This document shows positions 9,261 through 17,985 of a stretch of 64,000 bases of DNA, one piece after another. Within the stretch, counting starts at the first letter, position 1; every line of letters starts with the position of its first letter. The stretch covers positions 1,612,001 through 1,676,000 of the forward strand of contig NZ_CP119809.1 in NCBI RefSeq assembly GCF_029338395.1, in the 5' to 3' direction. The stretch is from Halorussus caseinilyticus (GTDB lineage Archaea > Halobacteriota > Halobacteria > Halobacteriales > Haladaptataceae). The notes beneath the pieces were generated by a model. It worked only from the letters and a program-made list of their open reading frames with translations. It made no database searches and was not told the origin of the DNA. The translations under genes and the position numbers were made by a program.

Positions 9261-10697
9261 ATGTCAGGGGGAGACGAGGGGAACGACAGCGACACCGAGA
9301 ATCGACCCGCCCGACGCGAACGGTATCTGAACCGGCGGCGGTTCATGATGGCGTCGGGGATGCTCGCGGGCGTCGGCGTCCTCGCGGGCAACGTCGGCGG
9401 GCAGGAGACCACGACCGAGGGACAGGACGGCGGACAGGAACCGTCGCTGGCCGAGCAGTACCCCGGCCTGCGAATCATCTCCGCGGACCCGCAGAACGCC
9501 GAGGCCGAGTCCCGAAGCACCTACGAGAGTTTCGTCACGCCGCGCGAGGAGCATTACATCCGGAACCACTACGCGACGCCGGAAATCGACGAAGACGAGT
9601 GGACCGTCTCGCTGACCGGGATGGTCGAGGAGGAAGTCGAGTTGTCGATGGACGAAATCAAGCGCGAATACTCCACCGAGACAGTCACCCACACCATGCA
9701 GTGTTCGGGCAACGGCCGAGCCTACTTCGAACCGCAGGTCGGTGGCAACCCGTGGACGTTCGGCGCGGTCGGAAACACGGTGTGGACCGGCACGCCCGTC
9801 GCCGAGATTTTAGACGAGTACGGCGCGAACACGAGCGACGACATGTGGCTCTCGGTCATGGGCGGCGAGGCCCCGGAGGGAGAGGACATCTTCACGCGGT
9901 CGATTCCGATGTCGAAGGTGAAGCGAGACTGCCTGCTGGCCTACGAGATGAACGGCGCGCCGATGAACGACGACCACGGCTTCCCGGTCCGCCTGCTCGT
10001 CCCCGGATGGTTCGGCAACAACAACGTCAAGTGGGTAGACCGGATGCACGTCATGGACCGGATGGTGTACGGCGAGGAGTGGGAACGGGGCGACCAGCAA
10101 CTGTACACCCACTGGCAACAGTACTCCTACCGCATCATCCCGGCGGGCGAGGAGGCCAACACCCGGCCCCGAATCGGCGTCTTCGACACCCAGCGCCAGA
10201 TGAACAGCGGCAACATCCAGCAACCGTTCATCTACGACCAAATCGTCAAGTCGCTCATCGGCTACCCCGGCGAGGACGCCACGATTTCACCCGGACCCGA
10301 CGGGCAGGTCGAAGTCCTCGGCGTGGCGTGGGCGGGCGACGACCGGGTCCGGCAGGTCGAAGTCTCGACCGACGGCGGCGAGTCGTGGAACGAAGCCGAG
10401 TTCTTCGGTCCGCGGCAGGGTCCGTACTCGTGGCGGCAGTTCCGGTACATGTGGGACGCCAGCCCCGGCGAACACACCCTCTACTCGCGGGCCACCGACG
10501 GAAAGGGTCGGACCCAACCGGCGACCGTCTCGGCCCCCGACGAGGGCCTGCGCCAGATTCGGGACGACAAGTTCCCGTGGAACGTGGACGGCTACGCCAA
10601 CACCGCCTACGAACCCCACGGCGTGACCGTGACGGTCCAGTCCGACGAGGGCGGCGACGGCGAGACGACGACTGCCCAGACGACCACATCGTCGTAG
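9261..10697 (+). CDS. Tat-exported sulfite oxidase-type molybdopterin enzyme
   Basis: A 478-residue protein. NRRRFMMASGMLAGVGVLAG (about residues 24-43) is a Tat signal, as expected for a cofactor-loaded molybdoenzyme. The sulfite oxidase catalytic domain carries the Mo-ligand cysteine in MQCSGNGR (about residue 150) and the GFPVRLLVPGWFG and VKWVDRM segments. The C-terminal Mo-co dimerization domain (VEVLGVAWAGDD..VRQVEVSTDGGESW) is complete, and a Thr/Ser-rich tail follows. It likely oxidises sulfite or a related S-oxide outside the membrane and passes electrons to halocyanin. Confidence 0.92.
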   Translation: MSGGDEGNDSDTENRPARRERYLNRRRFMMASGMLAGVGVLAGNVGGQETTTEGQDGGQEPSLAEQYPGLRIISADPQNAEAESRSTYESFVTPREEHYIRNHYATPEIDEDEWTVSLTGMVEEEVELSMDEIKREYSTETVTHTMQCSGNGRAYFEPQVGGNPWTFGAVGNTVWTGTPVAEILDEYGANTSDDMWLSVMGGEAPEGEDIFTRSIPMSKVKRDCLLAYEMNGAPMNDDHGFPVRLLVPGWFGNNNVKWVDRMHVMDRMVYGEEWERGDQQLYTHWQQYSYRIIPAGEEANTRPRIGVFDTQRQMNSGNIQQPFIYDQIVKSLIGYPGEDATISPGPDGQVEVLGVAWAGDDRVRQVEVSTDGGESWNEAEFFGPRQGPYSWRQFRYMWDASPGEHTLYSRATDGKGRTQPATVSAPDEGLRQIRDDKFPWNVDGYANTAYEPHGVTVTVQSDEGGDGETTTAQTTTSS

Positions 10698-10731
10698 CTT
10701 CCTCGGCCCACGTCGCTCTCCGGTGTCAGCC

Positions 10732-11211
10732 TCACCCGTCGTCGTAGGCGTCGAGCAGTTTCACGTCGAACTCGACGGCGACCCCCGCGAGTTCGTGGTT
10801 GAAGTCCACCGTCACCGTCTCGTCGTCCACCTCGGTAATCCACCCGGTCTCGCCGGTCTCTGACCGGACGAGTTCGCCCGGTTCGGCGGCCGCGTCGCTT
10901 CTCGCTTCGAGGTCGGCCCGCGGCATCTCGACTACCTTCCCCTCGTTTCGCTCGCCGAACGCCCGGTTCGGTTCGACTCGGACGGTTCGCTCGTCGCCGA
11001 CTTCCATCGACTCGACCGCTTCGTCCAGTCCCGGAACGACCTTCCCCTCGCCGACGCGGAACTCCAGCGGTTTGTAGTCGCGGTGCCCGTGGTAGATGCC
11101 CGACTCCATCGCCACGTCCACGTCGGTCGTGTCGAAGACCTCCCCCGCGTCCTCGCCCTCGGCGACCCGCCCCGTGTAGTGTACGACCGCGATTTCCCCC
11201 TCAGAGGCCAT
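10732..11211 (-). CDS. FKBP-type peptidyl-prolyl isomerase (SlyD-like)
   Basis: A 159-residue protein: FKBP half-domain (EIAVVHYTGRVAEGEDAGEVFDTT), the VVPGLDEAVESMEVGDERTV pocket sequence, an inserted flap domain and the terminal VDFNHELAGVAVEFDVKLL strand typical of SlyD. No His-rich tail. Predicted cytosolic foldase. It faces the sulfite oxidase gene tail to tail with a 34-base gap, too short to hold two separate terminators. Confidence 0.9.
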   Translation of the reverse strand: MASEGEIAVVHYTGRVAEGEDAGEVFDTTDVDVAMESGIYHGHRDYKPLEFRVGEGKVVPGLDEAVESMEVGDERTVRVEPNRAFGERNEGKVVEMPRADLEARSDAAAEPGELVRSETGETGWITEVDDETVTVDFNHELAGVAVEFDVKLLDAYDDG

Positions 11212-11348
11212 AGGCTACTACTCTACGCTGACCCTCTTGAATCCGGGGGAGCGTTCAGTCGGTCGGCGGCGGCGTAACGGACTTTGCGTTTGCCTGTTCG
11301 GGGTTTTCGGTATCGGCGACGGCGGGAGAGTCGGCCGTCTGTTCGCTC

Positions 11349-11476
11349 TGAATCGTTACAGCACCTGCGGAAGTCCTCGTGACAAAGGCCTCGAATAGGG
11401 CCGCGCTGAGACGACCACGGTAAACGCGACCGGGCGGCCCCTTTCAGTCCACCCACCGTGGTTAGTGACACCGAGC
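11349..11476. repeat. Dispersed structured repeat (copy 2)
   Basis: The gap 11212-11488 has no gene. Its right half repeats the block order seen at 7164-7352: gttacagc..gcggaa, a cctcgtgacaaag block, gcggcccctttcagt, then ccgtggttagtgaca..cgagcg. Sequence between the blocks is shorter than in copy 1. Both copies sit in spacers next to a GC-rich gene start or end. I do not know this element's function. Confidence 0.5.
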
Positions 11477-11488
11477 GCACCCGACCGA

Positions 11489-12592
11489 CTACACGTCCAC
11501 GTCGCCGACCTCGACTCGTCGGCCGGTCTCGGCCGACTCGTAGACGGCCTCTACCGCCTCCATGTCGGCAACGCTGTCCCGGCCGTCCGGTTCCGGAGTC
11601 GCGTCGGTCAGCGCGCAGTGGGCGAAGTAGTCGAACTCCTCGCGGACCTCGTTGACGTACGGGCCGGTGTACTCGACTCGCTCGTCGCCGCGTTCGACCG
11701 CGAGCGTCGGGTGAATCTCGGAGTTGAACGCCGGTTCGAGGGTGGCTTGGCCCTCGGTGCCGACGAGTCGGAGTCGGTCGTCGGCCTGCGCGCGGTAACT
11801 CGCGGTGCAGGAGGCGGTCGCTCCCTCCGGAAACTCCAACTGGAAGGCGACGTGTTCGTCCACGCCCTCGAAGGTCTCGTCGGGCGTGCTGGTCGTCGCT
11901 CGGACGGCGACCGGGTTCGCGTCGAGCAGGAACCGAACCGCGTTCAGGGGGTAGACGCCCACGTCCATCAGCGCGCCGCCACCGGCCATCTCCGGGTCGA
12001 GTCGCCACTGGTCGGGTCCGCCCTGCCGGAGGATGTGGCCCGAGAACCAGCCGTGAAACTGCACCGGGTCGCCCAACACTCCGTCGCGGACCATCTCGCG
12101 GAGGCGGCGCATCGCGGGTTCGACCTGCGGCCGGTAGGCCACCATCAGGGTCACGCCCGCCTCCTCGCAGGCCCGGGCCATCTCGCGCGCTCGGTCGGCG
12201 CTCACCTCGATGGGTTTCTCGCAGAGGACGTGCTTGCCGTGGTCGGCGGCGGTCCGGGCGTAGTCGAGGTGGAGCGCGTTCGGTCCGGCGACGTACACCG
12301 CGTCGAAGTCCTCCGTCCCCTCGCCCGCCTCGAACTCGTCGTAGTCGAGGACCGACTCGACGCCGTACTCGTCGGCGACCCGGCGGGCTTTCTCGGGCGA
12401 CCCGCTGACGAGCGCCGTGACCTCGCAGAAATCGGTTCTCTCGCGGTCCCCTCCCGCGCCCCCCGCCAGCGCGGGTAGGACGTGTTCGCGCGCGAACCCG
12501 CCGAGACCGAGCAGAGCCACTCGAAGAGTGCCCTCGTCTGCGGTCTGCCAGTCGCGCGCGGCGAAGTCGTCGAGGTACGTATCGAGGTTCAC
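11489..12592 (-). CDS. Gfo/Idh/MocA family NAD(P)-dependent oxidoreductase
   Basis: About 367 residues from a GTG at 12592 (VNLDTYLDDFAARDW); a GTG nine bases upstream is an alternative, and the longer frame overlaps the divergent EamA gene. Rossmann motif VALLGLGGFARE near residue 28, family motif HVLCEKPIEVSADRA (catalytic Lys of EKP) and the C-terminal substrate domain with MDVGVYPLNAVRFLL. It resembles the haloarchaeal xylose/glucose-fructose-type dehydrogenases, but the sugar substrate cannot be read from sequence. Confidence 0.85.
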   Translation of the reverse strand: MNLDTYLDDFAARDWQTADEGTLRVALLGLGGFAREHVLPALAGGAGGDRERTDFCEVTALVSGSPEKARRVADEYGVESVLDYDEFEAGEGTEDFDAVYVAGPNALHLDYARTAADHGKHVLCEKPIEVSADRAREMARACEEAGVTLMVAYRPQVEPAMRRLREMVRDGVLGDPVQFHGWFSGHILRQGGPDQWRLDPEMAGGGALMDVGVYPLNAVRFLLDANPVAVRATTSTPDETFEGVDEHVAFQLEFPEGATASCTASYRAQADDRLRLVGTEGQATLEPAFNSEIHPTLAVERGDERVEYTGPYVNEVREEFDYFAHCALTDATPEPDGRDSVADMEAVEAVYESAETGRRVEVGDVDV

Positions 12593-12686
12593 GTCCGGCA
12601 CCTCGGCCCGGACGCCGGAAAGGGTGGTGGTACCCCGGCACGCCTCGGCCGGACGTTTCTTCCCGGCCGACCGAGAAGGCCGCGAC

Positions 12687-13562
12687 GTGGTAGAACTGGG
12701 CATCTGGTACGCGACGATTTCGGCGCTTCTCTGGGGAGGCTATCTCTTCGGCCTGAAGCGGTACTTCTCGGGGTACCCGCCCGCGGTGGTCATCGTGGCC
12801 GCCAACGTCGCCGGGGTCGCGTGGTACCTCCCGGTGGTCCTGCTCCGACCCGCGGACGGGCCGGTCGCGGGCGAACTGACCCCCTCCGCGCTCGCACTGG
12901 TCGCCTTCGTGTTGCTCGCCAGCGCCGCGGCGTACCTCGCGCTCCTGTACGCCCTTTCCGCCGGAGACGTGTCCTACGTCGCGCCGCTGGGCAAACTGGT
13001 TCCGGCGTTCACCCTGCCGCTGGAAGTGGTGCTGGTCGGCGAGCGACTCGCGCCCTCGCAGGTCGTCGGCGTCGGGTTCGCCACGCTCGCGGTCTACCTC
13101 GCAAACTACCAACGCACGGGCCTGCTCGCGCCGATTCGTCGCGCCGCGACGAATCGGCCCGCACAGTTGGCGCTCGGGAGCGCCGCGCTCTACGGCGCGG
13201 TGGACGTGGGGACTCGCGTGCTGTTGCAGGGCGTCGGAGTCCGGTCGGACGTGTGGGTCCTCGTCTACACCGGCGGGGTCGCGGCCGTCCTCCTGCCAAT
13301 CGCAGTCCGCCAGTGGCCCGACGAGTTCGCCTCGGCCGCGCCGAAGTTCGCGGTCTTGGGCGCTGTCGTCGCAGTGGCGACCCACACCATGACTCAGGCG
13401 TTCGCGGTCCTGCCCGCGAGCGTGGTCTCGCCGATTCTCAACACGCAGGCCATCGTCGCGGTGGTCCTCGGAGGTCTCTTGCTCGGCGAGGACCGCTTCG
13501 CGCTCCGACTCGTCGCCGGTGCGGTCGCAATCGTCGGCATCTCGCTCATCGCGCTCGGGTGA
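12687..13562 (+). CDS. EamA/DMT-superfamily membrane transporter
   Basis: A 291-residue polytopic membrane protein from a GTG start at 12687. About ten hydrophobic helices form the two five-helix EamA repeats (first ISALLWGGYLFGLKRYF.., second from ALGSAALYGAVDVGTRVLL). The repeat-end signature LVGERLAPSQVVGVGFATLAVYL is present and is echoed by LLLGEDRFALRLVAGAVAIVG. Likely a drug/metabolite exporter. The start lies close to or overlapping the divergent Gfo/Idh gene, so both probably share a promoter region. Confidence 0.88.
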   Translation: MVELGIWYATISALLWGGYLFGLKRYFSGYPPAVVIVAANVAGVAWYLPVVLLRPADGPVAGELTPSALALVAFVLLASAAAYLALLYALSAGDVSYVAPLGKLVPAFTLPLEVVLVGERLAPSQVVGVGFATLAVYLANYQRTGLLAPIRRAATNRPAQLALGSAALYGAVDVGTRVLLQGVGVRSDVWVLVYTGGVAAVLLPIAVRQWPDEFASAAPKFAVLGAVVAVATHTMTQAFAVLPASVVSPILNTQAIVAVVLGGLLLGEDRFALRLVAGAVAIVGISLIALG

Positions 13563-13631
13563 GGGTCCTCGGCAAGATTCGGTCGAATCCAAAGGGAAAA
13601 CTGTTTGAAATCGCTGGCCGGACTCCACTGT

Positions 13632-15410
13632 ATGAAAGTCCGCGTCAGCGACGGTGCGACCGACGAAGAGGCCTCCGCCATCGCGGAGGCGCTGGCCCAA
13701 CACGTCCGCGACGAGGTAGAAGTGTTCGTGGGCGAGGCCGACTCGCCCGCGGTGGTCCGCGAGGCACCCGCCGGGGCCGCGGGAGTGGCCGCCGAAGCGA
13801 CCGCCGAGGCCATCGCCGAGTCCGACGACCTCGGGCCGACGGAGCGCGAGAACGCGCTCTGGGACGAAATCGAGGACATCGAGTTGGGCGGTCCCGAGAA
13901 GTACAAAGACCGCCTCGAAGAGCAGGGCAAACTCTTCGTCCGCGACCGACTCGACCTCTGGTTCGGCGAGGACGGCATGCTGTTCGAGGACGGCAAGTTC
14001 GCCAACTTCGACGCGTGGCACCCCGACAGCCCCGAAGTCGGCGAGGACAACGACGACCGACTGCCGGGCGACGGACTGCTCACCGGCGCGGCCGAGTTCG
14101 AGGGCCGCGAGTTGCACTTCATGGCCAACGACTTCACCGTCAAAGCTGGCTCGATGGCCGAGAAGGGCGTCGAGAAGTTCCTCCGGATGCAACAGCGCGC
14201 GCTCAAGAACGGCAAGCCGGTCCTCTACCTGATGGACTCCTCGGGGGGTCGCATCGACCAGCAGACCGGCTTCTTCGCCAACCGCGAGGGCATCGGCAAG
14301 TACTACTACAACCACTCGATGCTCTCGGGTGCCGTGCCCCAAATTTGCGTCCTCTACGGTCCCTGCATCGCGGGGGCGGCCTACACCCCGGTCTTCGCCG
14401 ACTTCACCATCATGGTCCGGGACATGTCCGCGATGGCCATCGCCTCGCCGCGGATGGTCCAGATGGTCACGGGCGAGGACATCGAACTCGAAGAGTTGGG
14501 CGGCCCTGACGTTCACGCCCAGAAGTCGGGGAGCGCGGACCTCGTGGCCGACGACGAGGAACACGCCCGGCAACTCGTCGCCGACTTGGTGTCGTACCTG
14601 CCCGACAGCGCCGACGAGAAGCCCCCGCAGACCGAGGGCAAACCGCCCCTGAAGTCGCCAGAGGGAATCGACTCGGTGGTCCCCCAAGAACCCAACAAGG
14701 GCTACGACATGACCGACGTAATCGACCGGGTGGTGGACGAAGACTCCTACTTCGAACTCAAACCCGAGTACGGAAAGGAGATTATCACCGCGTTCGCCCG
14801 CATCGACGGCCGACCGGTCGGCATCGTGGCGAACCAACCGGCACAGCGTGCGGGGGCCATCTTCCCCGACGCCGCCGAGAAAGCCGCGGAGTTCATCTGG
14901 ACCTGCGACGCCTACGAGATTCCCCTGCTGTACCTGTGTGACACGCCCGGATTCATGGCCGGGTCGCAGGTCGAAGAGGACGCAATCTTGGAGAAGGGCA
15001 AGAAGTTCATCTACGCCACGTCGTCCGCCACTGTCCCGAAACAGACCGTCGTCGTCCGGAAGGCCTACGGCGCGGGCATCTACGCGATGGGTGGCCCGGC
15101 CTACGACCCCGAGAGCGTCATCGGACTTCCCTCCGGCGAGATTGCGATTATGGGTCCGGAGGCCGCAATCAACGCGGTCTACGCCCGAAAGCTCTCGGAA
15201 ATCGAGGACGACGACGAGCGAGCGCAGAAAGAGCAGGAACTCCGCGAGGAGTACCGCGAGGACATCGACGTGCATCGGATGGCGAGCGAAGTCGTCATCG
15301 ACGACATCGTGCCGCCGAGTACGCTCCGGACCGAACTGGACAATCGGTTCTCGTTCTACGAGGGCATCGAGAAGGACCTGCCGGACAAGAAGCACGGCAC
15401 GATTCTGTAG
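13632..15410 (+). CDS. Acyl-CoA carboxylase carboxyltransferase (beta) subunit
   Basis: A 592-residue protein of the propionyl/acetyl-CoA carboxylase beta family. It has an extra N-terminal region of about 75 residues (MKVRVSDGATDEEASAIAEAL). Two crotonase-fold halves follow: SGGRIDQQTGFF and YGPCIAGAAYTPVFADF in the first, and VGIVANQPAQRAGAIFPDAAEKAAEFI with LCDTPGFMAG and VVVRKAYGAGIYAMGG in the second. It transfers carboxyl from biotin to an acyl-CoA. The biotin carboxylase and carrier subunits are not in this window. Related to haloarchaeal PccB; substrate not certain. Confidence 0.92.
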   Translation: MKVRVSDGATDEEASAIAEALAQHVRDEVEVFVGEADSPAVVREAPAGAAGVAAEATAEAIAESDDLGPTERENALWDEIEDIELGGPEKYKDRLEEQGKLFVRDRLDLWFGEDGMLFEDGKFANFDAWHPDSPEVGEDNDDRLPGDGLLTGAAEFEGRELHFMANDFTVKAGSMAEKGVEKFLRMQQRALKNGKPVLYLMDSSGGRIDQQTGFFANREGIGKYYYNHSMLSGAVPQICVLYGPCIAGAAYTPVFADFTIMVRDMSAMAIASPRMVQMVTGEDIELEELGGPDVHAQKSGSADLVADDEEHARQLVADLVSYLPDSADEKPPQTEGKPPLKSPEGIDSVVPQEPNKGYDMTDVIDRVVDEDSYFELKPEYGKEIITAFARIDGRPVGIVANQPAQRAGAIFPDAAEKAAEFIWTCDAYEIPLLYLCDTPGFMAGSQVEEDAILEKGKKFIYATSSATVPKQTVVVRKAYGAGIYAMGGPAYDPESVIGLPSGEIAIMGPEAAINAVYARKLSEIEDDDERAQKEQELREEYREDIDVHRMASEVVIDDIVPPSTLRTELDNRFSFYEGIEKDLPDKKHGTIL

Positions 15411-15478
15411 TCGGCACTCCGCCGACTACAGTCGCGGGAGCGTTCGGAACGTCGCTGTCGCCCGCGTCGGGAGTGCGG

Positions 15479-15784
15479 TCAGCACTCTCGCATCCAGTCG
15501 CAACAGCCGTAGTCGCAATAGGCGCAATCGACCCGACACTCCTTCAGACAGCATTCGTTCGGCGTGACGAGTTCCTCGTCGGTGTCCATTTCGGCGTGGA
15601 GGCGGCGGACCTTCGACCGCGATGGGTTTTCGAGCGTTGCGACGACCTCTTCGCCGCGTTCGACGTGAACTGCGTCGAGGTCGGTGACGCTGACCCCGCC
15701 CGACTGTTTCGCGGCCGCGTTTCCGACGCCGAGAGTCACGAGACCGCCCGCACCGACGCGCTTGAGGACCTGTCTTCGGTTCAT
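15479..15784 (-). CDS. Small exported cysteine-rich protein, family member 1
   Basis: 101 residues. MNRRQVLKRVGAGGLVTLGVG is a Tat-like signal. A conserved middle follows (LDAVHVERGEEVVATLENPSRS..VRRLHAEM..LVTP, about residues 35-75), then a tail of about 25 residues with eight cysteines (CC, C, C, C, CC, C). It belongs with the genes at 15879, 16397 and 17986: same signal type, same middle domain, different Cys tail. All cysteines lie in the tail and their number is even, fitting full disulfide pairing outside the cell. Function unknown. Own promoter box at 15812-15821. Confidence 0.8.
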   Translation of the reverse strand: MNRRQVLKRVGAGGLVTLGVGNAAAKQSGGVSVTDLDAVHVERGEEVVATLENPSRSKVRRLHAEMDTDEELVTPNECCLKECRVDCAYCDYGCCDWMREC

Positions 15785-15811
15785 GTCCGGCGGGAACGTC
15801 GATTTCGTCTC

Positions 15812-15821
15812 GTATAAATTT
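15812..15821 (-). promoter_or_regulatory. TATA-like box for cysteine-rich gene 1
   Basis: On the minus strand this reads AAATTTATAC, 28-37 bases before the ATG at 15784. That spacing predicts transcription starting at or beside the start codon (leaderless mRNA), as is common in haloarchaea. Confidence 0.6.
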
Positions 15822-15878
15822 GTAGTCTAGATATTATAAATTCGGCGGGAGATTGCGGGTTCTCGGGCTTACGCCGTC

Positions 15879-16259
15879 TCAGCACCCCTCACAGCACGTC
15901 ACCTCGTCCGGGTTGTCGAACTCGCTACAGCAGTCGCAGATGCTCTCGTCGGGGTTACAGCAGTCGAAACAGCCGACCGCACAGGGTTCGCAGGGGCAGT
16001 TGCTCGCACAGAACGCCGTACACTCGTCGTCGGGGGTGACGAGAGTCTGGTCGTCGTCCAAGGTGGCTTCGACTTCCCGGACCTTCTCCCACGTCGGACT
16101 CTCGACGGTGCCGACCGTCTCACCGTCGCTGACGATGCGGAGTCTGTCGTACTGGTCGATGGCCTTCACCTGTACACCGGGTTCGAGGGCCGCGCTGGTT
16201 ACGCCGGTACCGAGGACGCTACTCGCCGCGATGCCTTTCAGGAGGTTTCTACGCTTCAT
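15879..16259 (-). CDS. Small exported cysteine-rich protein, family member 2
   Basis: 126 residues. MKRRNLLKGIAASSVLGTGVTSA signal, family middle domain (IVSDGETVGTVESPTWEKVREVEATL..LVTPDDE) and a long tail of about 50 residues with 14 cysteines, several as CC or CxC pairs (CPCEPC, CDCC, TCCEGC). No Cys before the tail. Longest tail of the four relatives. Predicted secreted disulfide-rich protein. A zinc/metal-binding role cannot be excluded, but cysteines outside the cell usually oxidise. AT-rich promoter box at 16288-16301. Confidence 0.8.
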   Translation of the reverse strand: MKRRNLLKGIAASSVLGTGVTSAALEPGVQVKAIDQYDRLRIVSDGETVGTVESPTWEKVREVEATLDDDQTLVTPDDECTAFCASNCPCEPCAVGCFDCCNPDESICDCCSEFDNPDEVTCCEGC

Positions 16260-16287
16260 GGCGCGACAACTACTACGTAATAGTTGG

Positions 16288-16301
16288 AAATAAATTATTT
16301 T
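16288..16301 (-). promoter_or_regulatory. TATA-like box for cysteine-rich gene 2
   Basis: AT-rich block (aaataaattatttt on the plus strand) 29-42 bases before the ATG at 16259. The position suits a leaderless or nearly leaderless transcript. Confidence 0.6.
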
Positions 16302-16396
16302 CTAGCTAAGGGGAAAGGTCGCGGCGGGGATTCGACCGACGAATCGCGAGCGATACGGTCCCGACGAGTCGGACGTACCGCCGCGATACCGTCGGC

Positions 16397-16760
16397 CTAA
16401 CAACCGTCGGGACAGGAGCAATCGCTACACACTTTCGACCCGTCGTCGCAGGTCTTGCACTCACATCGGTAGCCACAGCAGGTGTACCCACAGTCGACTC
16501 TGCACTTGACCGTACACTCGGGACTCACCACCTGCTCGTCCGGACCGATTTCCGTGCGGAGTCGTCGGAGGTCGGTCTCGCTCGGGTCTTCGACGGTCCG
16601 GACGACCCTTCCGTCGGCACCCGCGACGTGTACCTCGTCGAGGTTCTCGGCCGATTTCACGGTGGTTTCCGTCCGTCCGTCCGGACGCGGCCACACTGCC
16701 GATTCCGAGCGTCAGGACGCTTCCGGTCGCAACGCCTTCGAGGACTTGTCTTCGTTTCAT
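16397..16760 (-). pseudogene. Small exported cysteine-rich protein, family member 3, frameshifted in a 4-bp repeat
   Basis: The frame from the ATG at 16760 encodes the family signal (MKRRQVLEGVATGSVLTLGIGSVAASG) and then loses the family pattern. The family middle domain (ENLDEVHVAGADGRVVRTVEDPSETDLRRL) and a 12-Cys tail continue in another frame to the stop at 16397. The switch falls exactly on (TCCG)x4 at 16668-16683. Removing one 4-bp unit joins both parts into one ORF of about 119 residues (..ASGRTETTVKSAENL..). Could be a phase-variable gene, a fresh mutation or a sequencing slip. A TATA-like cataaaac lies at 16790-16797. Confidence 0.75.
16668..16683. repeat. Tetranucleotide tandem repeat (TCCG)x4 at a frameshift
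   Basis: Four perfect TCCG units inside the coding region just after the signal peptide of cysteine-rich gene 3. The gene is out of frame with four units and in frame with three. Tetranucleotide repeats that switch frame are the classic layout of slipped-strand phase variation, though four units is short. Confidence 0.75.
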
Positions 16761-16813
16761 GGCGCAAACGCACCAACGGATTGGTCAACCATAAAACTCT
16801 AGTTATCTAACTA

Positions 16814-17245
16814 TTAGTCGTCGCTCGCGCTATCCGCGAACACCGCGAGCGCCAGCGCCGCCAGTCCCACGTCTCGCGCGATAACGTCGCCGAACAGTCC
16901 GGTCGTGACCCAGACGACCAGCAGGTAGAGAATCGTCGCCGACAGCGAGACGGCGGCGACTGCGGCGGCGAACGCGGTGTAACGGTCCGCGAGCAACGCG
17001 AGTCCGAACCCGATTTCGAGCCACCCGTTTATCAGCATGAAGGCGACGGGCGAGACGACGAGGAAGGGCGCGAACCAATCGGTGACGTAGACGGCCCACG
17101 CCGCCGGGTCGAGCAGTTTGTGGACGCCCGCCGCGACCAGCATCGCGCCGAGACCCGCGCGCGTCAGCGTGGCCGACGGGGGAAGCGACGAGGCGACTCT
17201 ACCGAACGCCGATTCGACGGTGCGGCGCGGACCGCTTCGGGACAT
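16814..17245 (-). CDS. DoxX-like integral membrane protein
   Basis: 143 residues from the ATG at 17245 (MSRSGPRRTVESAFGRV); longer upstream frame not supported. Four hydrophobic helices follow the DoxX layout: ATLTRAGLGAMLVAAGVHKLLDP, FLVVSPVAFMLINGWLEIGFGLALL, AVAAVSLSATILYLLVVW and a last helix near the C-terminus. Some DoxX proteins work with thiol/oxidative-stress enzymes, but nothing here proves that. It sits among the cysteine-rich secreted protein genes and stands alone on its strand segment. Confidence 0.8.
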   Translation of the reverse strand: MSRSGPRRTVESAFGRVASSLPPSATLTRAGLGAMLVAAGVHKLLDPAAWAVYVTDWFAPFLVVSPVAFMLINGWLEIGFGLALLADRYTAFAAAVAAVSLSATILYLLVVWVTTGLFGDVIARDVGLAALALAVFADSASDD

Positions 17246-17521
17246 ATCCGGGGGTAGGTACTCGGACGCGGAAAACCCTCCCGTCCGCGCCGAGAGCCGC
17301 TTCGGCAACGCATCGCTGTCGGGACGTATCGACCACGTAATCGCAGATTTCGCCACGTAGAGGCGCTAAGAACGTCGTCTCTCGGGCGTCGGTCGTCGGC
17401 CGGTAGGTCACGTCGCAGTCCGATTAATCCCGCGTATCAGCGGCTAAGGAGGCGTATAACAATGGTCGGTCTCGTCGTCGGTCAGTCCGTCACGAGGCGC
17501 ACGCCGCGCCGGGTTTTCACT

Positions 17522-17896
17522 ATGAGTTCTGACGGACGCCACTGGCCGACGCTGACCCGCACGGGCCGCCGACGAGTGACCACCGCGCTGGCGAGCATCA
17601 GCGCCCGAGAGCGGGCGCTCTGGGCGCTCGTCGGAGTCGCGCTCGTCGGGGACCTGCTCACGACCTACTACGGTCTCCGAATCGGTCTCACGGAGTCGAA
17701 CCCGGTCGCACAGGCCGCGCTCGACCAGTTCGGCTTCTCGGCGATGGTGGTCCTGAAACTGTTCGCTCTGGGCGTCGGCGTGGCATGTCGCCAACTGCTC
17801 CCGGACCGACACGGCGCGCTGGTTCCGGCCGGGTTAGCGGTGCCGTGGAGCGCCGCCGTCGTCGTCAACCTCTCTCTGTACGCCGTCGTGCTGTAG
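17522..17896 (+). CDS. DUF5658 family membrane protein
   Basis: 124 residues from the ATG at 17522; an earlier ATG at 17462 would add a non-conserved basic leader. Three to four membrane helices with the family signature GDLLTTYYGLRIGLTESNPVA followed by LDQFGFSAMVVLKLFALGVGV. Function unknown. It is the only plus-strand gene between cysteine-rich members 3 and 4. Confidence 0.78.
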   Translation: MSSDGRHWPTLTRTGRRRVTTALASISARERALWALVGVALVGDLLTTYYGLRIGLTESNPVAQAALDQFGFSAMVVLKLFALGVGVACRQLLPDRHGALVPAGLAVPWSAAVVVNLSLYAVVL

Positions 17897-17985
17897 CACC
17901 GTTTTGTTCGTCGGCCAGCGGCGCTACCGGCACTCATGGGCACGATTCCACTTAAAAGAGACCGCCGGACGGGAAGCGTGTTTTA

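Noticed and set aside
11223-15395. A 1390-codon open frame on the minus strand
   Set aside because: It lies antisense or out of frame to the Gfo/Idh, EamA and acyl-CoA carboxylase genes, which have clear family motifs. Long shadow frames are usual in DNA this rich in GC.
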